DNA from: Maricaulis sp963975345
Lineage (GTDB): Bacteria; Pseudomonadota; Alphaproteobacteria; Caulobacterales; Maricaulaceae
Reading direction: 5' to 3'
NCBI RefSeq assembly: GCF_963975345.1
Contig: NZ_CAXBGE010000004.1
Location: 1 to 64,000 of the forward strand
Length of the DNA stretch: 64,000 bases
Position 1 is the stretch's first letter. Each line of letters begins with the position of its first letter. This document shows positions 24,406 to 32,088 of this stretch, one piece after another. The notes below the pieces were generated by a model, which searched no databases, was not told the origin of the DNA, and saw only the letters and a program-made list of their open reading frames with translations. The position numbers and the translations under genes were made by a program.

Positions 24406-25696
24406 CACCAGTCTCCGTGACCGGGATTTCGCCGGTTTCAGGGCCGGTGGCCGGTTCACCTTCACCGGGCAAATCCGGCACGGCGATGGGGTCACCATAA
24501 TGCGCCGCGAGGGCGCGCATGGCAGAAATCGATTCTGCGGTACGGGGCCCCCAAGTCGTATCGGCCGCTGTGCGGGCGATCACGATATGGCGACGCTCAT
24601 CGACCCAGACATATTGGCCGTAAACGCCGGCCATGAAGTATTCGCCGTCATGGTTTTCTGGCACCCAGAAATGCAGGCCATAGCCGCGATGCGGATAGAC
24701 AGAGGCTGGCCCGGCTTCCTGGAAGGGCGCATTCGGGCGCGTCGCCATCGTCACCCAACCTTCGGGCAACAGGCGCTGGCCATCCCACACGCCGTCCTGC
24801 AGGTAGAACTGGCCCATGCGGGCATAGTCTTCCAGGCGGGCATTGAGGCAGCAATAGCCGATCGCCATGCCGTTATCGCCCTGGATGTTCTGGTTCCATG
24901 AGGCATTGCCTACCATGCCCAACGGACGCCAAATCTTCGTCTCGACGACCTGGGCCAGAGGTGCATTGTAAATGCCGCGGATGACCGCCGAGAGGACCTG
25001 GGTGTTGGCGCTGACATATTGCAGATCCTGTCCGGCAGGACGGTCGCGCTCAATCTCGCCAACCAGGGTATCGATATTTTGGCCATAGATATTGGCGCCA
25101 AGGAAGAGGCGACGAATATCCGAATCCGGCGCGTTGTAATCCTCGTTGAAGTGCACTCCGGCGGACATCATCAGCAGATGCCGCAGCGTCGTCTGACCGT
25201 AATCCGTGCCGGCATATTGTGGCGCAAACATTTCGGCGGTCTGGTCGAGGCTGGCGATATGCCCGTCTTCCATCGCCATCGCGATCAGTGTGGCGACAAA
25301 ACTCTTGCCGACTGACCAGCTCGTATGCCGGGTTTCCGGTGTCGAGCCGAGCAGATATTGCTCGTGCACGACGACACCATTGTGCAGCACGATCAGCCCG
25401 GTGGAATCGGAGGCGGCCTGCCAGTCATCAACGCTGTCCTGGCGGCCATCAAATTCGAATGTGACAGGGTCATTGCGCACATCGCGTGGCAGGGGAATCG
25501 GAGAATCCCCAGCGAAAATCGTCCTGTAGGGGAAAATATCGTCCATATCGCGAAATGTGGCGGCGAGCCGGTCTGGCTGGGTGGCGGCCTGGATCTCGGC
25601 CGGAGAATATTCGGACCAAGGGCGGTAATACCAACCGGCTGCGACCATGATGAGGGTGGCGATAATCGCGCCCAAGCCTATGAAAAATCTTCTCAT
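24398..25696 (-). CDS. Membrane-anchored beta-lactamase-fold serine hydrolase, NylB/EstB-like
   Basis: 432 residues. A single N-terminal hydrophobic segment (residues 3-24, FFIGLGAIIATLIMVAAGWYY) anchors or exports it. The class C beta-lactamase fold has SxxK as SVGK near residue 128 and the second motif as QYVSANTQVL, the Y-x-S-A-N form seen in 6-aminohexanoate-dimer hydrolases. This points to an esterase or amidase rather than a true beta-lactamase. The C-terminal tail is Pro/Glu/Gly-rich. GGAGAGAA precedes the ATG. First gene of a minus-strand operon with GMC and aldehyde dehydrogenases, divergent from a TonB-dependent receptor. Confidence 0.87.
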   Translation of the reverse strand: MRRFFIGLGAIIATLIMVAAGWYYRPWSEYSPAEIQAATQPDRLAATFRDMDDIFPYRTIFAGDSPIPLPRDVRNDPVTFEFDGRQDSVDDWQAASDSTGLIVLHNGVVVHEQYLLGSTPETRHTSWSVGKSFVATLIAMAMEDGHIASLDQTAEMFAPQYAGTDYGQTTLRHLLMMSAGVHFNEDYNAPDSDIRRLFLGANIYGQNIDTLVGEIERDRPAGQDLQYVSANTQVLSAVIRGIYNAPLAQVVETKIWRPLGMVGNASWNQNIQGDNGMAIGYCCLNARLEDYARMGQFYLQDGVWDGQRLLPEGWVTMATRPNAPFQEAGPASVYPHRGYGLHFWVPENHDGEYFMAGVYGQYVWVDERRHIVIARTAADTTWGPRTAESISAMRALAAHYGDPIAVPDLPGEGEPATGPETGEIPVTETGDE

Positions 25697-25947
25697 TTCT
25701 CTCCCCAGAGTCTCAAGACTGAACGCTGTTCACTGCGCAGCCTAGCAGAGTCCGGGCAGGAAGAAAGAGGCTCGCGGACGCCGCACCGGAAATTGGTAAG
25801 TGCGGTATGCTTGCATCAGGTTAGAAGTTTTTTTTCGCAAAGGGAAAAACGGGCTGACAGCGCGCACGGTCGATGCTCAAATGCCAAACAGATACGCGGA
25901 TCGGTTGGTTAAAAAAAACCGCGTCACCTAGGGGAGAAGAAATTCAC
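25697..25947. promoter_or_regulatory. Divergent promoter region, serine hydrolase operon / TonB receptor
   Basis: 251 bases between divergent genes. At 25720-25732 lies TGAACGCTGTTCA (5-base arms TGAAC/GTTCA, 3-base spacer), 24-36 bases before the hydrolase ATG, where a repressor could block initiation. The right half has an AT-rich stretch (T-run near 25829-25836) suited to the receptor promoter, and GGGGAGA at 25931-25937 is the receptor's ribosome site. Related half-sites occur at 12228 and 30184. Confidence 0.5.
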
Positions 25948-28653
25948 ATGAAAATGTTCTCAAAAGCGGCTGCCTTGGGCACGACCGCAATTCTCAGCGG
26001 GTTGATCGCCGCCTCGGGCGCCTTTGCCCAGGTCGAAACGATCACCATTACGGCGCAAAAGCGCGAACAAACCCTGCAGGACACACCGGTTTCGGTGGCC
26101 GTCGTTACGGGCGCCCAAATCGAGCAATCCCAGATCCGCGACGCCGCCGATCTGCAAATGCTGGTCCCTTCGCTGCGGGTTTCCGAATTCGCGACCTCGA
26201 CGAACACCGAGTTCAATCTGCGCGGCATCGGGACTTCGAGCTTCAACCCTGGCCTTGAGCCTTCGGTCGGCATCTTTATCGATGGCGTCTATCGTCCGCG
26301 CTCCGGCTCAGCGATCAACGATTTCCTGACGGTGGAGCGCGTTGAGGTCATTCGCGGTCCGCAATCGACCCTGTTCGGGCGCAATACGCCGGCGGGTGTT
26401 GTCAGCATCATCACGCAGAAGCCGGAATATGATTTCGGCTATAGCGCCGAAGCGACGATCGGCAATTTCGGTACCCGCATTCTTCGTGGTACCGTCACTG
26501 GCCCGATCTCCGACACGATGGCCTTCCGCTTCGACGCCACGACCCACACGAATGACGGTTACATCACGGCCGTCGATGGCCGCGACATCAATAATCGTGA
26601 TCGCCAGAGCTATCGTGGTCAGCTGTTGTGGAATCCCGGCGATAATACCGAAGTTCGGATTATCGGTGATTACAGCACGATCGACGAGAACTGCTGCGCC
26701 GCACCGTTCGCCTATTATGATCCGGTTGATCTCGGCGCGATTGTCGGCTTGGGCGGAACAGCGGTTCCGGCTAATCCGAATGGTGGCCGTATCGCCATCG
26801 ATGGTGATCTGAACACGGTTCTGGATACGTCGGGTTTCTCGGCCCAGGTCGATCATGATTTCGAGAACTTCACCTTCACCAGCATCACCGCTTGGCGCAA
26901 TTACGACGAAGACCAGAATTTTGACGCCGATTTCTCGGATCTCGACCTGGTGAGCATCCGTCATATCCAGAACCAGTATGACAGCTTCACCCAGGAATTC
27001 CGTCTGACCTCGACCGGCGATAATGATATCGACTGGATGTTGGGCGGGTTCTATTACGACAACAAGCTGCACTTCCAGAATTCGACGCCCTATGGCGCCG
27101 ATGCGCGGAACTTCTTCAACGCAGCGTCCGCTTCGAGTGTCGCACCGCTTGTGGCCAGCCTTGGCTTGCCCACCGGGACCGGCGGTATCTCACTGCTGGA
27201 ATTCTTCCTCAACATGAACCAGGCGGCCGGGGTCGGCAATTTCGTACCGCTGGCTTCGGGCAGCGCTGCCCTGCCAACGACTCCAACCGAAGGCTTCATT
27301 TCCACCAGCCATGGCCTGATTTCGGAAGACTATCAGTATGACACCGAGGCCTGGTCCTTCTTCGGCCAGCTTGACTTCCACCTCACCGATGACTTCACCG
27401 TCACGGTTGGTGGTCGTTATTCCAATGAAGACAAGACGATGGTCACCCAGATCAATCAGCCTGATCCGATCTCGGCCTTCAGCTTTACCGATCTGGCGCA
27501 GGATCTGCGTCTGGTCGCACCGGGCTTCTGTGACCCGGGTCTCTTCCCTGTCGTCGGTGGCGATGCCTGTGCTTATCTGGTGCCGGTTGTCCTGCTCGGC
27601 CAAGGCCTGACCCAATACCCGGGCGGGGCTCCGATCAATCCGAGCGCACCGCTGCCGGCCTATCTGGCGGGCACGGCGTTTAACCCACTGCTCGGCTTTA
27701 CCGCCTTCCAGAACTGGGCTCCGGTCAATGCGGCTGATTTCCCGACGTCACGGAATGACACCAATTTCTCGGGCAATATCATCCTGTCCTATGATGTGTC
27801 GGACACGCTGAACGTCTATACGAGCTATGCCACGGGCTTCAAGCCAGGCGGGTTCAACGTCTCGACCAATGCGGCCTTCACCGGTGTGTTCGAGTTTGAG
27901 GAAGAGACTTCCAGCTCGTTCGAGATTGGCATGAAGGGTTCACTGGCGGATAACCACTTCGTTTATGCGGTGGCTCTGTTCGATCAGGAAATTCAGGGCT
28001 TCCAGACCAATAACTTCGTTGGCAATGGCTTCGCACTTGAGAATGCCGGTTCCATCCAGGTTTCCGGTCTCGAATTCGAAGGTACTTGGGCTCCGACGGC
28101 CGGTCTGGTCTTCACCGGTGGCTTCACCTACCTGTTCCAGAGCAAGTATGGTGACTACCAATATGCCCCTTGCCCGGACACCTTTAATGGTGTCGGCGTC
28201 TGGGATGCCGGCGATCCGAACTTCGCGCTGTGCGAGATCGGTGCCGAGCGGACCAATACAGGCGGCGTAACAGCCCTGTTCAACGACCTCTCCGGTCGTG
28301 ATCGCGGTAATTCCGAGTTCGTCGGTTCGATCACCGGTACCTATACCTGGGCCGTCGGTGACAGCATGGAAGCCTTCGTTCGCGGTGAAGCCACCAATAT
28401 CTCTGACTTCGGCCTCACCACCTCGCAGGACCCACGCTCCTTCACCAACCAGTCCGCCTTCACCCTCGTCAATGCCAGCTTTGGTCTTGGCGCCGAGGAT
28501 GGCCGCTGGGGTCTCCAGTTCTGGGGCCGCAATATTTTCGAACAGGACTACGTCAAGGGCGCCTTCCCATCGGTCGGTTACCTCGGAACCAGCGTCAATG
28601 CTTATCCGGGCGATCCACAGACCTATGGTGTGACCCTGCGCATCCGCGGGTAA
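25948..28653 (+). CDS. TonB-dependent outer-membrane receptor
   Basis: 901 residues from ATG 25948, chosen because GGGGAGA lies eleven bases upstream and a clean signal peptide follows (MKMFSKAAALGTTAILSGLIAASGAFA). The TonB box-like ETITITAQKREQTLQDTPVSVAV comes next, then the plug domain (about 45-155, including VEVIRGPQSTLFGRNTPAGVVSII) and a 22-strand barrel ending NAYPGDPQTYGVTLRIRG. The barrel is rich in Asn, Phe and Thr as in many alphaproteobacterial TBDRs for organic solutes. Divergence from the hydrolase-GMC-ALDH operon suggests it imports the compound those enzymes degrade (inference). Confidence 0.93.
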   Translation: MKMFSKAAALGTTAILSGLIAASGAFAQVETITITAQKREQTLQDTPVSVAVVTGAQIEQSQIRDAADLQMLVPSLRVSEFATSTNTEFNLRGIGTSSFNPGLEPSVGIFIDGVYRPRSGSAINDFLTVERVEVIRGPQSTLFGRNTPAGVVSIITQKPEYDFGYSAEATIGNFGTRILRGTVTGPISDTMAFRFDATTHTNDGYITAVDGRDINNRDRQSYRGQLLWNPGDNTEVRIIGDYSTIDENCCAAPFAYYDPVDLGAIVGLGGTAVPANPNGGRIAIDGDLNTVLDTSGFSAQVDHDFENFTFTSITAWRNYDEDQNFDADFSDLDLVSIRHIQNQYDSFTQEFRLTSTGDNDIDWMLGGFYYDNKLHFQNSTPYGADARNFFNAASASSVAPLVASLGLPTGTGGISLLEFFLNMNQAAGVGNFVPLASGSAALPTTPTEGFISTSHGLISEDYQYDTEAWSFFGQLDFHLTDDFTVTVGGRYSNEDKTMVTQINQPDPISAFSFTDLAQDLRLVAPGFCDPGLFPVVGGDACAYLVPVVLLGQGLTQYPGGAPINPSAPLPAYLAGTAFNPLLGFTAFQNWAPVNAADFPTSRNDTNFSGNIILSYDVSDTLNVYTSYATGFKPGGFNVSTNAAFTGVFEFEEETSSSFEIGMKGSLADNHFVYAVALFDQEIQGFQTNNFVGNGFALENAGSIQVSGLEFEGTWAPTAGLVFTGGFTYLFQSKYGDYQYAPCPDTFNGVGVWDAGDPNFALCEIGAERTNTGGVTALFNDLSGRDRGNSEFVGSITGTYTWAVGDSMEAFVRGEATNISDFGLTTSQDPRSFTNQSAFTLVNASFGLGAEDGRWGLQFWGRNIFEQDYVKGAFPSVGYLGTSVNAYPGDPQTYGVTLRIRG

Positions 28654-28680
28654 ACAGCGTTCAATTTTCGCTTTGAATGG

Positions 28681-28712
28681 GGGCGAAGGCTGTATAGCCT
28701 TCGCCCTTATTC
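28681..28712 (+). terminator. Intrinsic terminator of the TonB receptor gene
   Basis: GGGCGAAGGCT (28681-28691), loop GTAT, AGCCTTCGCCC (28696-28706), followed by TTATTCTTT: a perfect 11-bp stem with a T-rich tail, 28 bases after the receptor stop. Confidence 0.88.
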
Positions 28713-28728
28713 TTTGTGGGAGTGCGCG

Positions 28729-29145
28729 ATGATGCTCGCCTTGTTACTCTTGGGATCACTGGCCGGCGTCGCCGCGATGGTGGCGCTCAATCACTGGCTT
28801 GGCTTGAGCGAGCCGGCCCGCCTGCGCGATATCGACGAAGCGGTTGAACGCCTCGATGTCGATGCCGTCGGGTTTGAAGCCGGCGAATCGGTGCTGGCCG
28901 AAGACGGCAGTGCCGCCCTGGTCGAATCAGCCGATGGCGCGACGATCGGGCTCTTGGCCGCGCGCGGGGACCAGTTCGTCATCCGCTTTTTGACACCCGG
29001 CCAAGTGCGCGCGGCGCGGATCGGGGAGGGTGGATCGTTGACGATCCGCTTGGCCGATTTCACCTTCGCGCCGGTCAGCTTTCCCTTTGGCGACTCGCCG
29101 CACATCCGGCACTGGGCCGACAAACTCAACGCATTGCAGGGCTGA
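28729..29145 (+). CDS. Small membrane-anchored protein of unknown function
   Basis: 138 residues from ATG 28729, with GGGAG six bases upstream. One N-terminal transmembrane helix (MMLALLLLGSLAGVAAMVALNHWLGL) is followed by a soluble domain of about 110 residues with a compact alpha/beta feel (DAVGFEAGESVLAEDGSAALVES, QFVIRFLTPGQVRAARIGEGGSLTIRLADFTF). No named family recognised. It lies three bases before the fatty-acid-hydroxylase-family gene, so the two are probably made together and it may be an accessory subunit of that membrane enzyme. Confidence 0.7.
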   Translation: MMLALLLLGSLAGVAAMVALNHWLGLSEPARLRDIDEAVERLDVDAVGFEAGESVLAEDGSAALVESADGATIGLLAARGDQFVIRFLTPGQVRAARIGEGGSLTIRLADFTFAPVSFPFGDSPHIRHWADKLNALQG

Positions 29146-29148
29146 ACC

Positions 29149-30117
29149 ATGGAAAACGTGCCAGACTTCGTCCGTGAGCTTGATCCGATCATTTATGCCA
29201 TCCCGATCTTCGTCATCGCGGTGTTTGCCGAAATGATCTATGCGCGCAATACGGGCGCCGCCCGCTTCGATGCGCGCGACACCGCCTCCTCCCTGTTGAT
29301 GGGGCTGGGCAATACGGTGTCAGGCCTGGTGTTTGCCGGTCTGCTGACGGCCTGGTTCATGTTCGTCTATGACCACCGCTTCTTCACCATCGGCTTTGCC
29401 TGGTGGATCTGGGTCTTGGCATTCGTGCTGGATGATTTCGTGTATTACTGGTCGCACCGGCTGGCGCATACGGTACGCTGGTTCTGGGCCGATCATGTCG
29501 TGCACCATTCCTCGCAGCATTATAATCTGACCACAGCGCTGCGGCAGCCCTGGCTCAGTCCGTTGACGCTCAAATTTCTCTGGATCGGCTCGGCGATGGT
29601 CCTGCTGGGCTTCCACCCGCTGATGGTCGGCTTTCTCGGTGCGATAAATCTGATCTACCAGTTCTGGATCCATACCGAGGTGATCAAGCGTTGCCCGCCC
29701 TGGTTCGAGGCGGTGATGAACACGCCCTCGCACCATCGCGTCCACCACGCCACCAACCCGCTCTATCTCGACCGCAATTATGCCGGCGTTTTTATCGTCT
29801 GGGACAAGCTGTTCGGGACGTTTCAGCCGGAGCTGGAGGCCGAACCCTGCCGCTATGGCATCGTCAAAAATCTCGGCACCAACAACCCGATCAAGATCAG
29901 CATGCATGAATGGTTCGCCATCGTCGCTGATATGCGCGGCGCCGCGTCCTTGCGCGAAGCGATGATGTATCTGCTGGCGCCGCCAGGCTGGTCGCCGGAT
30001 GGTTCACGCGCCACTTCGAAGCAATTGCTGGCGCGCTGGCAGGCCCGTAACGGCACGCCGCGCAGTGAGGCTGACGATGACAGCTCGACACGGGCGGCAC
30101 CGAGTGCTGCCGAGTGA
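29149..30117 (+). CDS. Sterol desaturase / fatty acid hydroxylase superfamily protein
   Basis: 322 residues with several membrane helices (about 15-30, 48-72, 82-95, 140-165). The diiron-binding His clusters are HRLAH, HVVHH and HHRVHH (near residues 103, 117 and 200), fitting the C-5 sterol desaturase/fatty acid hydroxylase superfamily. The DDFVYYWSHRLAHTVRWFWADHVVHHSSQHYNLTTALRQPW segment is typical of the bacterial subgroup. A hydrophilic tail of about 40 residues ends the protein. Probably an inner-membrane lipid hydroxylase. Its upstream partner gene and the downstream ferritin-like diiron protein suggest a shared oxidative pathway. Confidence 0.87.
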   Translation: MENVPDFVRELDPIIYAIPIFVIAVFAEMIYARNTGAARFDARDTASSLLMGLGNTVSGLVFAGLLTAWFMFVYDHRFFTIGFAWWIWVLAFVLDDFVYYWSHRLAHTVRWFWADHVVHHSSQHYNLTTALRQPWLSPLTLKFLWIGSAMVLLGFHPLMVGFLGAINLIYQFWIHTEVIKRCPPWFEAVMNTPSHHRVHHATNPLYLDRNYAGVFIVWDKLFGTFQPELEAEPCRYGIVKNLGTNNPIKISMHEWFAIVADMRGAASLREAMMYLLAPPGWSPDGSRATSKQLLARWQARNGTPRSEADDDSSTRAAPSAAE

Positions 30118-30183
30118 GGGCACCAGGCAATGAGCGGGCCGGATAGCCTCTTGCTTTCCGGGAAATTTTGACCCACGTTACGG

Positions 30184-30202
30184 AAGTGAACGTCGTTCAC
30201 TT
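30184..30202. promoter_or_regulatory. Perfect 19-bp palindrome, TetR-type operator candidate
   Basis: AAGTGAACG, a central T, then CGTTCACTT: 9-bp perfect arms, 37-55 bases upstream of the ferritin-like protein's ATG. Symmetry, length and spacing are typical of TetR-family operators. The GTGAACG half-site recurs at 25720 and 12228. No TetR gene lies in the window. Confidence 0.65.
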
Positions 30203-30238
30203 CTGCATTTCTGGCCACACCTGGGGAGGTTCTACGCC

Positions 30239-31327
30239 ATGGGAACGCTGCGCGATCTCTATCCGATTCCGAATATCGACAAGTCGTGGTCCGTGCCACA
30301 GGATTTCGACACCCTGTTCGACTGGGATTATGATGAGGGGCGCACGACGCTCATGCATCTCTACCAGAAGGGCAAAGATATGCAGTGGGATGCGGTGAGC
30401 CGCATCGACTGGACGCAAGAACTCGATTTCGAAAATCCGATGCAGATGCCCGAAGAGGCGAATGCGATTTTCGGGTCCCCGATGTGGGACAAGATGAACA
30501 AGTCGGAGAAGCGCGAATTTCGCCGCCACTCGCAGGCTTGGAACATCTCGCAATTCATGCAGGGCGAGCAGGCGGCGCTGATCTGTGCCGCCAAGATTGT
30601 GCAGCAGGTTCCCAGCCTCGACGCTAAATTCTATGCCTCCACCCAGGTGATGGACGAAGCGCGCCATGTTGAGGCCTACAAGAATCTCCTGACCAAATTC
30701 GGCGTCGCCTATCCGATGACGGCACCGCTGCAGCAATTGGTCGACCAGGCCCTGCGCGACAGCCGTTGGGATATGACCTATCTGGCAATGCAGGTCGTCA
30801 TTGAAGGCCTGGCGCTGGCCGCCTTCGGCACGATCCGCGATGTGGCCCAGAACCCGCTGGCCCGCATGGTCAATGCCTATGTGATGGAAGACGAGGCGCG
30901 CCATGTCGCCTTTGGTCGCCTGTCGCTGCGCGATTATTATCCGACCCTCAGCGATGCCGAGCGCGATGAGCGCGAGGAGTTCCTCGTTGAGGCCTGCTAC
31001 CTGATGCGCGACCGCTTCCAGGCGCGCGAAGTGTTCGAAGTGATGGGCCTGCCGGTCGATGAGTGCGTCAAATGGGTCGAGAATTCAGCGACCATGCAGC
31101 TGTTCCGCACCTTCCTGTTTCAACGCATCGTGCCGATCGTCAAGGATATCGGCCTGTGGGGCCCGCGCATCCAGAAAGCCTATGTCGATATGGGCGTGAT
31201 GCACTTCTCGGAGCTCAATCTCGACGAGCTCTCAGCCCAGGACGAGAAGATTGCCGCCGAATTCGACGAGCAGAATGAGGATGTCCGCACCGCCTATGTC
31301 AAATCTGTCGCCGGGCATGCCGAATAA
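30239..31327 (+). CDS. Ferritin-like diiron protein (R2/AurF-type oxygenase-like)
   Basis: 362 residues, mostly helical. Carboxylate/His iron-ligand motifs of the ferritin-like superfamily are visible: GEQAAL (Glu), DEARHVE (ExxH) near residue 140, VIEGLAL (Glu) and EDEARHVAFG (ExxH) near 220. The paired DEARH segments are shared with p-aminobenzoate N-oxygenase (AurF)-like and ribonucleotide-reductase-R2-like proteins annotated simply as ferritin-like. It is probably an oxygen-activating enzyme acting on a small organic substrate; which one is unknown. GGGGAGG lies about ten bases before the ATG. It is set apart from the upstream gene by 121 bases holding a strong palindrome, so it likely has its own regulated promoter. 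Confidence 0.85.
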   Translation: MGTLRDLYPIPNIDKSWSVPQDFDTLFDWDYDEGRTTLMHLYQKGKDMQWDAVSRIDWTQELDFENPMQMPEEANAIFGSPMWDKMNKSEKREFRRHSQAWNISQFMQGEQAALICAAKIVQQVPSLDAKFYASTQVMDEARHVEAYKNLLTKFGVAYPMTAPLQQLVDQALRDSRWDMTYLAMQVVIEGLALAAFGTIRDVAQNPLARMVNAYVMEDEARHVAFGRLSLRDYYPTLSDAERDEREEFLVEACYLMRDRFQAREVFEVMGLPVDECVKWVENSATMQLFRTFLFQRIVPIVKDIGLWGPRIQKAYVDMGVMHFSELNLDELSAQDEKIAAEFDEQNEDVRTAYVKSVAGHAE

Positions 31328-31339
31328 GATCTGAAAGCA

Positions 31340-31372
31340 CCGCTGGCCCGGCCCTCGGGCCGCTGCCAGCGG
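31340..31372 (+). terminator. Stem-loop terminator after the ferritin-like gene
   Basis: CCGCTGGC (31340-31347) pairs with GCCAGCGG (31365-31372), enclosing an inner CGGCCC-TC-GGGCCG hairpin. GC-rich, no T-run, so termination may be weak or factor-aided. Sits between convergent genes. Confidence 0.6.
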
Positions 31373-31406
31373 CGGTCAGACAATCTCCATTTCCGCGCGT
31401 AAATGC

Positions 31407-32000
31407 CTAGAGCGTGCCGACACCTATCAGCACCGGCATGCTCTCGCCTTCAGCGTCAATCGTGAACGCTGGACCGACCCGGATATCATGGAGCTTTGCT
31501 TGGTTGAGCGCTGCGCTGATTTGGTTCTCTGAGAGTCCAAAACCGTCGCCGCCCGACGCCTGCCAGTCCCATTGCACAAAATGCCCGCCGCGTCTGAGCA
31601 AACGAGCCAGCGCTGGGACCGCGTGCTCGTAATCGGGCAAAAAACTGCAAACGGATGACGCGTAAATCAGGTCGAAGTTTGAAAACCAATCACCGTCAAT
31701 CCGGAAATCCTTATCCAGAATGTCGCCATGGACGGCGGTCACATTGCCGAGATTCTTGCCGTTCAGAACCGCAATCATTTTTTGCGAGGTATCAACGGCA
31801 ATCAATTCATGCACGTGCGGCGCAATCTTTTCGGCGAGCAGCCCCGTGCCGCACCCGAAGTCGAGAACCCGTTTTGATTTCCAGCTGGCGCCAGACATAT
31901 CGAACCGGGCATCCAACGACACAAACGCTTGGTTTGCATAGTGTTTGACGGCTGGGTTGTCGTCCCAGCCCTCTGCATATTCGTTCCAGCTATCAGTCAT
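31407..32000 (-). CDS. Class I SAM-dependent methyltransferase
   Basis: 197 residues. SAM-binding motif I is VLDFGCGTGLLAEKI (about 45-59), motif II LIAVDTSQKMI, and a VHGDIL segment follows. The protein opens with DSWNEYAEGWDDNPAVKHYA, typical of small methyltransferases acting on soluble metabolites. The substrate cannot be told. Base composition is somewhat lower in GC than surrounding genes. It converges on the ferritin-like gene and is separated from the next minus-strand gene by 88 bases. Confidence 0.85.
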   Translation of the reverse strand: MTDSWNEYAEGWDDNPAVKHYANQAFVSLDARFDMSGASWKSKRVLDFGCGTGLLAEKIAPHVHELIAVDTSQKMIAVLNGKNLGNVTAVHGDILDKDFRIDGDWFSNFDLIYASSVCSFLPDYEHAVPALARLLRRGGHFVQWDWQASGGDGFGLSENQISAALNQAKLHDIRVGPAFTIDAEGESMPVLIGVGTL

Positions 32001-32088
32001 TTTGCAGACGCTTTCCTGGTGTGACGCCGCTCTGGCGGTTCAACGTCCCATCTCATTCGATGAAAATCATAGGTTCGCTGAATCAGGT

